14,191 nt of DNA from an uncultured Clostridia bacterium. GTDB lineage: Bacteria > Bacillota > Clostridia > Christensenellales > Aristaeellaceae. Made by a program: the position numbers and the translations under genes. Location: the NCBI GenBank assembly GCA_946615495.1, contig CAMOHY010000029.1:1-14191 (forward strand). Reading direction: 5' to 3'. This document shows positions 1 to 6,776 of this stretch, in pieces. Under the pieces are notes generated by a model. The model had not been told where the DNA came from and ran no database searches. It saw nothing but the letters and a program-made list of their open reading frames with translations. Every line of letters starts with the position of its first letter. Positions within the stretch are counted from its first letter, which is position 1.

Positions 1-2413
1 CGGCGCGGGCCAGGGCGGCCAGACGGCGGATGGATTCTTCCACGTCCTTGCGGCAAACCTCCATCAGGTCCGCCATTTCGTCAATGATGACCACGATGTT
101 GGGCAGCACCTTGTCGGTGCCCTGGTTGGCCTTATTGTAGCCCGCCAGGTTGCGCACGCCCAGGGTGGAAAATTTGCCGTAGCGCTCCAGCATTTCCTGC
201 ACCACCCAGGCCAGGGCCCCGGCGGCCTTCTTGGGATCGGACACCACGGGCACCAGCAGATGGGGAATGGTGTTGTAAACGCTCAATTCCACCTGCTTGG
301 GGTCCACCATGATAAGGCGCACCTGGTCCGGCGTGGTGCGGTAAAGCAGGCTGCACACGATGGAGTTGATGCACACGGATTTACCGCTGCCAGTGGCGCC
401 GGCGATGAGCAGATGGGGCATCTTGCTCAAATCGCACAGCACGGGAGAGCCGGCGATATCCTTGCCCAGGGCCACCAGAAGGGGAGAAGGATTGGCGTTC
501 ATCTCCGGGCTGTCCAGCACTTCCCGCAGGGACACGGTGCTGACCAGCTTATTGGGCACCTCAATGCCGATATAATTGGTGCCCTGAATGGGCGCTTCCA
601 CGCGCACATGCTGGGTTTTGAGCTCCAGGGCCAGGTTGTCGGCGGTGTTGGCCACGCGGCTCACCTTCACGCCCGGCGCGATTTGGATGGCGAAGCGGGT
701 GATGGAGGGGCCGTGCATGATCTGCTTGACCTCCGATTCCACGCCAAAGGAGCGCAGGGTGCCTTCGATGATCTGGGCCCGGCGCTCATCCTCCTGGCTG
801 GCGTCGGACTGGGAAACGGGCTTGAGTTCCTTGAGCAGCCGGATGGGCGGCGCCTGATAGGGAATAGAATCCTCCATGGCGGTTTGCTTGAGCTGGGGGC
901 CGGTGGTGCCGTCCAGCCGGGCGTTGGGCGCGTCCTGCTTATCCCGCCGGGGAGAAATAGAAATTTTTTCGCCGGTGAGGGGCATTACGGGGTCGGTAAA
1001 CACCTGCTGGGGCTCGTCCTTGCTGGCGGTATGGCGGGGAAGCTCCAATTCCGCTTTTTTCTCCTTCACCTGGGCGGCCCAGGAGGCTGCGGGCGCGGCG
1101 GGCTGCGGGGCCGCGGCTGGCTTGGGCGCTGCCTTTGCCTGAGGCTTGGGCAAGATGGGCTCAGGCCGCGGGGCGGGCTTGGAAATGGGCTTTTGCCCGG
1201 CGGGCGTTTCCCAGGGCAGGTCGTCGTCCTCTTCGTCCAGGGCTTGGGCCGCGGGGGGCACCAGGGGCTCCTTCACCACGGGCTGCTGGGCCCGCGGCGC
1301 GGTCCTGGCCGCGCCCTTCTCCGTCTGGGCCGCCGGGGCGGAAGAAACGGGAATGGCGTCGGCAGGCTTTAAGCGGTTCAGCAGGCCGCTTAGCTTTCCG
1401 GGCTGCTTGTCCGGCAGGCTAACCTCCTGAACAGGCGCGGCCTGGGCGGGCGCGGTTTCCGGCTGCGCGCGCCAAGCGGGCTGCTCCATGGCGGGCCGCT
1501 TCTTTTCCGCCGGGGAATCCTCTTCGGGGAAACGCTCTTCGTACAGATCGGGCTGCACGGCGTAAAAGCCCTGCTCATCCTGCCGCTTGGGGGCCGGGGC
1601 ATAGGCGGGCTGCGCGTTATAAATGGGCGCGGGCCGGTAATAGGAAGGGGGCGTAAGGTCCTCCGTCTGCCCGTCGCTGTCCACATAGCCGGCGCCGCCA
1701 TAAGGGGCCGCTTCCGCGGCTTGGGCGGCTTCCTCCGCCTGCCGCTGGCGGCGCGTTTCCGCCAGGCGCTGGCGATGCTTTTCCCCAAAGTCCGAAGCGG
1801 AGCGGAACAGCGCGCCGGGGTGGAGGCGGAACAGGATGAGGAGCAAGGCGGCCATGAGCACCGCCACGAGCATCACCGCGCCAACGCGGGTGAGCACATG
1901 GTTCAAGGGCCAGGCTAAAAGCATGCCCAGCAGCCCGCCCGCCCCGGTGGAGCGCTGAAGGTAAGCCTGATTCAGGCAGGCGGAAAAGCCGCTGCCGCCC
2001 GCCGCGCCGCTTTGCGCCATTTGGGCCACAAAATCCAAATAGGGCACGGAAAGCCCGGTGCCCTGCGGCACGCGGGCAATGAGGGTGTAGCCCGCCAAAA
2101 GCAGCAGATACAAACCAAACACCAGGAAAAAATTCCGGGCGGACACCCGGTGGCGGCTGGCCACCAGCAGCTTGGCCCCGCCCCACAAAAGCAGGAAGGG
2201 GAAGGCGGGGCACAAGGGGCCGCACAGCCCCAGCAGCATCAAAAACAACTGCTGCATCACAAAGCTTTCCTGAATGCCCAGCATGGAAATGAGAAAGCCC
2301 AGGCCCAGGGTGAGCAGGAACATGCCCAACGTGATATACAAAGCCGCGCCCCGGCCGGTGGTGGCAAGGGCGGGCTGCGATTGCTTTTTATTTTTCGCTG
2401 CGGTTGCGCTCAT
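1..2413 (-). CDS. ftsK/spoIIIE: FtsK/SpoIIIE-family DNA translocase, C-terminus off the left edge
   Basis: Hexameric, membrane-anchored ATPase that pumps double-stranded DNA through a closing septum, at cell division or into the forespore. The window holds 804 codons from an ATG at 2413, preceded by AAGAGGAAACC. Seen: four or so hydrophobic segments (about residues 22-46, 54-78, 95-113, 158-196); a charged stretch; a long Pro/Ala/Gln-rich linker (about 225-520); an alpha domain from LLKELKP (about 525); Walker A GATGSGKS at 672-679; and Walker B VVIIDEMADLM with D778-E779. The sequence leaves the window 26 residues after D778, so the rest of the motor and the gamma (DNA-reading) domain are not visible. 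It lies 23 bases after the secreted-protein gene. Nearness to dpaAB, as in B. subtilis, suggests SpoIIIE, but one protein may serve both roles. The family is certain; the division versus sporulation role is inferred. Confidence 0.95.
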   Translation of the reverse strand, partial: MSATAAKNKKQSQPALATTGRGAALYITLGMFLLTLGLGFLISMLGIQESFVMQQLFLMLLGLCGPLCPAFPFLLLWGGAKLLVASRHRVSARNFFLVFGLYLLLLAGYTLIARVPQGTGLSVPYLDFVAQMAQSGAAGGSGFSACLNQAYLQRSTGAGGLLGMLLAWPLNHVLTRVGAVMLVAVLMAALLLILFRLHPGALFRSASDFGEKHRQRLAETRRQRQAEEAAQAAEAAPYGGAGYVDSDGQTEDLTPPSYYRPAPIYNAQPAYAPAPKRQDEQGFYAVQPDLYEERFPEEDSPAEKKRPAMEQPAWRAQPETAPAQAAPVQEVSLPDKQPGKLSGLLNRLKPADAIPVSSAPAAQTEKGAARTAPRAQQPVVKEPLVPPAAQALDEEDDDLPWETPAGQKPISKPAPRPEPILPKPQAKAAPKPAAAPQPAAPAASWAAQVKEKKAELELPRHTASKDEPQQVFTDPVMPLTGEKISISPRRDKQDAPNARLDGTTGPQLKQTAMEDSIPYQAPPIRLLKELKPVSQSDASQEDERRAQIIEGTLRSFGVESEVKQIMHGPSITRFAIQIAPGVKVSRVANTADNLALELKTQHVRVEAPIQGTNYIGIEVPNKLVSTVSLREVLDSPEMNANPSPLLVALGKDIAGSPVLCDLSKMPHLLIAGATGSGKSVCINSIVCSLLYRTTPDQVRLIMVDPKQVELSVYNTIPHLLVPVVSDPKKAAGALAWVVQEMLERYGKFSTLGVRNLAGYNKANQGTDKVLPNIVVIIDEMADLMEVCRKDVEESIRRLAALARA

Positions 2414-2436
2414 GGTTTCCTCTTCTTTTTCGTTTT

Positions 2437-3723
2437 TTATTTGTAGGATAGCTTTACATACTGCACAACGCCGTTTTCATCGGCGTACAGCGTGAAGGTA
2501 AGGGGCTTTCCGTTTTGATCCTCCAGGAGATACACGGAAGCGGCGCCCGCGCACACGCGGTAGCTTTCCGCCGCCGTTTCATCCAGGCTGACGCGGGCGG
2601 CGGGCTCCGCGTTCAGGTATTTTTCCGCGTCGCTCAAAAGCGTTTTGCCGGTCTGAATGCCGCCCAAATCCCATTGACTGGTTTGGAGGCCGTTCACGCT
2701 TTCCCCGCTTTCGCCGCTGATAAGCAGAGCGCCCCGGAAATAAGGATTTTCCACTTCATAGTATATTCCGCCAGGGTAATAGCCCGAATCGGTTGTGGCG
2801 TGCAGGCGGTCCAGAATGGGCGGCAAAGCCGCGCCCAGCCGCACCTCCGCGTCGCCGCATGCCACAAGATAGCCCTGCTTCAGCGTATTCCAAAGGGTCT
2901 GAAGGCTTTCTTCCTCCGTGCGCTGCGTTTGGGACCAATAGGGGAAATGGGCGATTACGCCGTCCGAAGACTGGTCCAGCCAGTCGCTGAGTTCACTGTA
3001 CCGGAAGGAAACGGCCCCGGATGTGCCGGAGAGGAAGGAAAGCTGGCTGTTTTCGTATACGATCACCACATGGCCCCAGGAATCCAGGAAAAAACGGTCG
3101 TAGGGCACAGGGAACAATTGATTGTTTTCCAGGTAAGTGGACAGGGTGGGCTCAATGTCCTCTTCCAGCGTGCTTTCCATGTACGCCTTGGCCCCGGCCG
3201 GATCGGAAAACAGCTGGTCAAAAGCTATTTCCTCGCCGGTACGCAGATTGAACGTCATGGGATAATACACCTGGGACGGCCTGCCGCTGAGCATTTTTCC
3301 CTCCGCGCTGAACAAAAGGGATACGTACCAATCATGCAGTTCAACATGAAAGCTGGGTTCAAGCCTAACGGAGAAAGAAAGGCCTGTTTCGTAATCCATC
3401 CGGAGCCCGGCGCCGCCGGGGCTCACCGTGGACAGCAATTGCAGATAGGCGGAAATATGCGCTTTTTCCTCGATCGCCTGGTTGACCCGTTCGATTGCCG
3501 GGGCCAGGGCTTCATCCTCCGTGACAAACACGGGATAGCGGACGAAGCTGTCGAAATTGATGGTCCCGTCGCTGTTGACGGCCCATTCTTCCTTTTCAGA
3601 AAAGGTAACAGGCAAGGCTTCCTTTTCGCTGTCCGCCTCCGCTTCACCCAGCGCGCCGGGAGCGGAAAAGAGCAGCAGGGACAAGAGAAGCCCCCAGATA
3701 ATCCATTTCTTTCCGTGTTTCAT
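2437..3723 (-). CDS. Secreted RsiV/DUF3298-like protein of unknown role
   Basis: A 428-residue exported protein. A signal peptide is visible (KHGKK, a hydrophobic core to about residue 20, likely cleavage after ALG at 26); there is no lipobox cysteine, so it should be released or wall-associated. Residues about 45-255 resemble the RsiV C-terminal/DUF3298 fold: a motif YYPMTFNLRTGEEIAFDQLF (153-172) precedes a long helix and a VVIVYENSQLSF strand pair. RsiV binds lysozyme, but no transmembrane anti-sigma part is present here, so that role cannot be transferred. Residues about 265-428 form a second, unrecognised domain with two cysteines, ending in a beta-rich FTLYADENGVVQYVKLSYK. GGAGGT lies 6 bases before the ATG, and a strong SigA promoter precedes it. 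It sits between dpaB and ftsK. Domain call is moderate; function is unknown. Confidence 0.85.
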   Translation of the reverse strand: MKHGKKWIIWGLLLSLLLFSAPGALGEAEADSEKEALPVTFSEKEEWAVNSDGTINFDSFVRYPVFVTEDEALAPAIERVNQAIEEKAHISAYLQLLSTVSPGGAGLRMDYETGLSFSVRLEPSFHVELHDWYVSLLFSAEGKMLSGRPSQVYYPMTFNLRTGEEIAFDQLFSDPAGAKAYMESTLEEDIEPTLSTYLENNQLFPVPYDRFFLDSWGHVVIVYENSQLSFLSGTSGAVSFRYSELSDWLDQSSDGVIAHFPYWSQTQRTEEESLQTLWNTLKQGYLVACGDAEVRLGAALPPILDRLHATTDSGYYPGGIYYEVENPYFRGALLISGESGESVNGLQTSQWDLGGIQTGKTLLSDAEKYLNAEPAARVSLDETAAESYRVCAGAASVYLLEDQNGKPLTFTLYADENGVVQYVKLSYK

Positions 3724-3745
3724 GGCGATACCTCCACAAGTATAT

Positions 3746-3774
3746 ATTATATCCTATTTCCCTTCGTTTTTCAA
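3746..3774 (-). promoter_or_regulatory. SigA-type promoter of the secreted-protein gene (and probably ftsK)
   Basis: On the minus strand TTGAAA (3769-3774) is separated by exactly 17 bases from a consensus TATAAT (3746-3751). The dpaB stop codon (3754-3756) lies inside the spacer, so the promoter is embedded in the end of dpaB. It would let the secreted protein and ftsK be expressed in growing cells independently of sporulation-controlled dpaAB. Transcription should start near 3739, leaving a short leader with GGAGGT. Confidence 0.8.
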
Positions 3775-4350
3775 GCTGCCAAGCAGAATGGGCTGCATCT
3801 GCGCCCCGGCCAGGGCTGCGGCCAAGGCTTCCGGAATTTTGGAAAAATCCGCCACCACGCTGCGGGGCTTGCCTGCCGGGTCGTCCTGACCGAAGGGTAC
3901 TATATAAACGTTCCGCATGGCCAAAATCTTCCCGATATTTTCCGCCGCGGTGGAAAGCCCGTCGTTGGTGGAGGGAGCCACCAGCACCGGCCTGCTGTTT
4001 CGCAAATGCGATTTGGCGCCCAGCAACGCCGGCGTGTCAAAAATGCCGTGGGCCATTTTGCCCATGCTGGCCCCGGTCATGGGGGCGATGACGTAGGCGT
4101 CCAGCAGCTTTTTGGGGCCGATGGGCTCCACCTCCGGCAAAGTAGAAAACGGTTTGTTTCCTGTCGTTTCCTCCAGGATATGCCATACGGTGTCCTTGGG
4201 ATAGAACCGGGTATCTTCTTTTCCCGCGCTGTAGGAGAGCACGGGGATCACGTCATATCCCTTCTCCACCAATTCCCCGATCACCCCAAATACCTGACGG
4301 AACGTGCAAAAAGAGCCCGTCAGGGCAAAGCCGACCCGCGTTTTACTCAT
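3754..4350 (-). CDS. dpaB: Dipicolinate synthase subunit B (flavoprotein)
   Basis: Subunit of dipicolinate synthase, which with DpaA oxidises 4-hydroxy-tetrahydrodipicolinate to dipicolinic acid in the mother cell; the product, as its calcium chelate, fills the spore core and gives heat resistance. The 198-residue protein has the usual family length (about 200). Seen: the N-terminal flavoprotein segment VGFALTGSFCTF (6-17), VIPVLSYSAG, an EPIGPKKLLDAYVIAPMTGASMGKMA core, RNSRPVLVAPSTND and the family hallmark IVPFGQDDPAGKP before a C-terminal MQPILLGSL. These match SpoVFB along the whole length. Its ATG lies inside the end of dpaA (8-base overlap), so the two are translationally coupled. Confidence 0.95.
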   Translation of the reverse strand: MSKTRVGFALTGSFCTFRQVFGVIGELVEKGYDVIPVLSYSAGKEDTRFYPKDTVWHILEETTGNKPFSTLPEVEPIGPKKLLDAYVIAPMTGASMGKMAHGIFDTPALLGAKSHLRNSRPVLVAPSTNDGLSTAAENIGKILAMRNVYIVPFGQDDPAGKPRSVVADFSKIPEALAAALAGAQMQPILLGSLKNEGK

Positions 4351-5089
4351 TTTTTAAAGCCTCCCGTTCTATATAGCGAAGCAACGCTTCCGCCGCGCTT
4401 TGGGGGCAGTAGCGCCCCGGCAGACCGCTTTCCAAGAAAAGCTTTACGTTCAATCTCAGGGCCGCGTCCAGGTCCAAGCCGTAAGGCGGGCTGGCCAGTT
4501 CGATGACCGGGCAGAAGGCGGGCACAAGCAAAAGTTCGTCCTCGCCAAGCACCTGGGCGGGCACGGTGTTGAAAATTACCTCCATAGCAGGCAGAACGGT
4601 GGCTATCTCCTCCATGGAAACGCTGTTTTCTCCCGCCGCCTTCCTGCTTTCCTCCCGCCGGGCCGCCACCGTCACCTGGGCGCCCAGGCAGCGCAGCAGG
4701 CGGGTCAGTTCCTTCCCGATGCGGCCGTAGCCCAGAACCAGGCACCGGCAGCCTTGGTACGCGCGGTTTAAATGCGCCGCCGCGGCAAACAGCGCCCCTT
4801 CCGCCGTCAGGTATGCGTTTTCCTGCGTGTACGCTTCATCCTCAAGCACCCGGAATAGACGCCAGCCCCGGCGCTGGGCCAGGGCGTCAAAGCTGGGCTT
4901 TGTCAGCGCGCAGACCACTTTCTGGCCCCGCGGCAACTGGGCCGCCCATTCCTCCGTTATTTCGCTGCGGGGCAGGGGAAGCACGGCCAGGTCCCATGGC
5001 CCGTGGTCCGGAAGCGAGTGGCCGCGCTTGAGGCAGAGCCTTTTCAGCCACCCTTCCCTTTCGCCCTCGCCGCATATTAGCAATCGCAT
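4343..5089 (-). CDS. dpaA: Dipicolinate synthase subunit A
   Basis: NAD(P)-dependent subunit of dipicolinate synthase, acting with DpaB in the last step of spore dipicolinate synthesis, a branch of the lysine pathway. It has 248 residues, against about 297 in B. subtilis SpoVFA. Seen: a reduced N-terminal domain; AYLTAEGALFAAAAHLNRA (92-110) corresponding to the family's TVEGT helix; a Rossmann loop GYGRIG (120-125); VTVAARR; the IFNTVPAQVLGED segment; and ELASPPYGLDLDAA with SGLPGRYCPQSAAEAL near the end, matching the family's GLPG-P-TA stretch. The missing length is in the N-terminal domain. The ATG is well supported by GGAGGG 5 bases upstream, so a longer start is unlikely. First gene of the dpaAB operon. 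Confidence 0.92.
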   Translation of the reverse strand: MRLLICGEGEREGWLKRLCLKRGHSLPDHGPWDLAVLPLPRSEITEEWAAQLPRGQKVVCALTKPSFDALAQRRGWRLFRVLEDEAYTQENAYLTAEGALFAAAAHLNRAYQGCRCLVLGYGRIGKELTRLLRCLGAQVTVAARREESRKAAGENSVSMEEIATVLPAMEVIFNTVPAQVLGEDELLLVPAFCPVIELASPPYGLDLDAALRLNVKLFLESGLPGRYCPQSAAEALLRYIEREALKNE

Positions 5090-5099
5090 GAAATCCCTC

Positions 5100-5128
5100 C
5101 TTCATAGGTGATACTGCATCCTATGAAG
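5100..5128. repeat. Perfect 9-base inverted repeat upstream of dpaA
   Basis: CTTCATAGG (5100-5108) and CCTATGAAG (5120-5128) are exact inverted copies with an 11-base spacer, so half-site centres are 20 bases apart, about two helical turns. The distal arm contains the candidate -10 CATA of dpaA and the proximal arm touches its ribosome-binding site. It looks like an operator for a dimeric regulator, or a hairpin in a longer transcript. Confidence 0.6.
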
Positions 5129-5145
5129 CGAAAAAGGGGCGGGTG
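5117..5145 (-). promoter_or_regulatory. Possible SigK-type promoter of dpaAB
   Basis: Minus strand: CACC (5142-5145), 16 bases, then CATAGGATG (5117-5125). The SigK consensus is about mACm, 15-17 bases, CATAnnnTA, so the candidate misses only the last base. dpaAB is SigK-controlled in B. subtilis, so the site is expected. I see no good SigA promoter on this strand here. The motif is short and could be chance. Confidence 0.35.
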
Positions 5146-5160
5146 CGGAGGGGGCGGGGG
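5136..5160 (+). other. G-quadruplex-type tract in the divergent control region
   Basis: On the plus strand four G-runs of 4, 3, 5 and 5 are separated by loops of 1, 6 and 1 bases (GGGG 5136-5139, GGG 5141-5143, GGGGG 5150-5154, GGGGG 5156-5160). This fits the standard G3+/N1-7 quadruplex pattern. It lies between the dpaA and solute-binding-protein promoters and covers the candidate dpaA -35 site. Folding is inferred. Confidence 0.55.
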
Positions 5161-5190
5161 AGAAAATAGCATAAAATTCACAAAAAAGGG

Positions 5191-5220
5191 GTGGCAAAAA
5201 GCAGCGGTTTCCTGTATAAT
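5191..5220 (+). promoter_or_regulatory. SigA-type promoter of the solute-binding protein and galactokinase operon
   Basis: Consensus TATAAT at 5215-5220 with a weak -35, GTGGCA (5191-5196), at 18 bases. A 6-base inverted repeat, ATAATA (5216-5221) and TATTAT (5226-5231), overlaps the -10 and the expected start near 5227, and may be an operator. AAGGAGG (5236-5242) then lies 7 bases before the ATG. The weak -35 suggests an activator may be used. Confidence 0.55.
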
Positions 5221-5249
5221 AGTTATATTATCGGTAAGGAGGAAACGGC

Positions 5250-6761
5250 ATGGCTTTCAAGCGGATGATTTGTCTGCTGCTATCGGCGCTTTTGTGCCTG
5301 GGCAGCGCGGCATTGGCGGAGCAGGCGGAGGAGCCTTCCTTCGTCATGGCGGGCTATGACAATACACAGTACCGCGATTGGGTAAACAACCAGTTTTTTT
5401 TCCGGATGGAGGATAAAACCGGCGTCCACTTTATTTACCGGCAGTACACCGACAATGCGGAATGGACCAAGGCCAAGGCGGCCATGACCGCCGGAGACGC
5501 GGATTTGCCGGATGTGCTGTTCAAGGCGGCGCTGACTGGGCAGGAATGTATTGACCTGCGCCAAAAGGGCGTTTTGATCGATTTGAAGCCCTATCTGGAG
5601 GAGCACGCGCCCCATCTTTGGGCAATCCTTCAGGAGCATCCCGACTACGAGGCGGCCATCACCCTGCCGGACGGCAGCATCGCCGCCCTGCCCTTCATCG
5701 CGCCCACGCCCGCGCAGAACTATATGTGGATCAACCGGGAGTGGCTGAACACCCTGCGCCTGGCCGAGCCCACCACCGCCCAGGAGTTAACGGATGTGCT
5801 GACGGCGTTCAAAAACCGGGACCCCAACCGCAACGGAAAAGCCGATGAAATCCCCATGGGCTTTTTAGGGCCCTTCGATCTGAAATTCATGGCCCACGCC
5901 TTTGGCCTGATCGCCAACGACTACAATGTGTTTGTGGACGGGGAGCAGGTAAAGTTCATGCCCCTGGAGGAAAACTACCGCCTGTTCGTCACCTGGTGCC
6001 GCGATCTGTATCAGGCGGGGCTGCTGGATAAAAACGGCTTTAGCTTGACCGACGAAATGCGCACCGTCACCGATTCCAAGGCGGCGGCTACCTACGGCAT
6101 TGTGCTCACCAACATGGCGGCGGATGTTTTCAAGGTGACGTGGGCGGAAAACTATGAAATCCTGATGCCTCTTTCCTACGACGGCAAGCAGGTTTACCGC
6201 AATTTTTCCGGCCCGCTGTTCCGGGGCACCTTCGCCATTACCAGCCGCTGCGCCCAGCCCGAAAAGCTGCTGGAGTGGGTGGATTTCCTGTATACGGAGG
6301 AAGGGGCCATCCTGTCCGGCATCGGCCAGGAGGACGTGGACTATCTGGTGGACGGCGACGGAAGCTGGCGGCTGCTGGAATCCAACCAAAATAATTACGA
6401 CATGTACCGCGGGGGCACCCTGATTGAGGGCGGCGCGGAAAACCCCGGCATCCTGGCGGGAGAATTCCAGCAGCGGATGAGCGGCGGCGAAATGGTGAAA
6501 AATATTCTGGAAAAGCAGGCGCAGTTCGCCGCCTTTGCGGTGATGCCTTTCCCGTATTACACCTTGACGGCGGAGGAAGCGGCCCAGGTGGCCCCCATGC
6601 AGGAGGAATTGGGCTACTACGTGGATATGCAGCTGGCCCGCTGGGTGCTGGGGGAAGAAGAAATTTCGGATGAAACCTTTGCTTCCTTTGAACAAAAGCT
6701 GAATGAGCTGGGCCTTCCCGCGTTCCTGAGCTTCTGGCAGGGAATTCTGGACCGGCTTTGA
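5250..6761 (+). CDS. Extracellular solute-binding protein, YtcQ/LplA type
   Basis: Binding component of an ABC carbohydrate importer, acting outside the membrane. 503 residues. Seen: an N-terminal signal peptide with likely cleavage after ALA (23); a family-typical region DLKPYLEEHAPHLWAIL, LPDGSIAALPF and YMWINREWLNTLRL (about 111-170); the DPNRNGKADEIPMGF loop (191-205), an EF-hand-like element common in this family; and a C-terminal half with ITSRCAQPEKLLEWVDFLYTEEG. The signal peptide lacks a lipobox (C16 follows ALL, not an A/G at -1), which is unusual in a Gram-positive. No permease or ATPase genes are adjacent, so the partner importer is elsewhere. Co-transcription with a galactokinase-family gene 15 bases downstream suggests a galactose- or hexose-containing ligand; this is inference. 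Confidence 0.9.
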   Translation: MAFKRMICLLLSALLCLGSAALAEQAEEPSFVMAGYDNTQYRDWVNNQFFFRMEDKTGVHFIYRQYTDNAEWTKAKAAMTAGDADLPDVLFKAALTGQECIDLRQKGVLIDLKPYLEEHAPHLWAILQEHPDYEAAITLPDGSIAALPFIAPTPAQNYMWINREWLNTLRLAEPTTAQELTDVLTAFKNRDPNRNGKADEIPMGFLGPFDLKFMAHAFGLIANDYNVFVDGEQVKFMPLEENYRLFVTWCRDLYQAGLLDKNGFSLTDEMRTVTDSKAAATYGIVLTNMAADVFKVTWAENYEILMPLSYDGKQVYRNFSGPLFRGTFAITSRCAQPEKLLEWVDFLYTEEGAILSGIGQEDVDYLVDGDGSWRLLESNQNNYDMYRGGTLIEGGAENPGILAGEFQQRMSGGEMVKNILEKQAQFAAFAVMPFPYYTLTAEEAAQVAPMQEELGYYVDMQLARWVLGEEEISDETFASFEQKLNELGLPAFLSFWQGILDRL

Positions 6762-6776
6762 GGAGGAGAACACACG

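Noticed and set aside
1080..1330. Repeated GC-rich stretches suggestive of tandem repeats
   Set aside because: They encode the Pro/Ala-rich linker of FtsK and show no exact repeating unit.
260..1372. 370-codon open frame on the plus strand over ftsK
   Set aside because: Gly/His/Arg-rich shadow of the ftsK reading frame, which carries intact Walker A and B motifs.
2515..4506. 663-codon open frame on the plus strand
   Set aside because: It is antisense to the secreted protein, dpaB and part of dpaA, all of which have recognisable families and proper ribosome-binding sites. Long antisense frames are common in GC-rich DNA, and its composition (His/Gly/Arg/Gln-rich) is that of a shadow.
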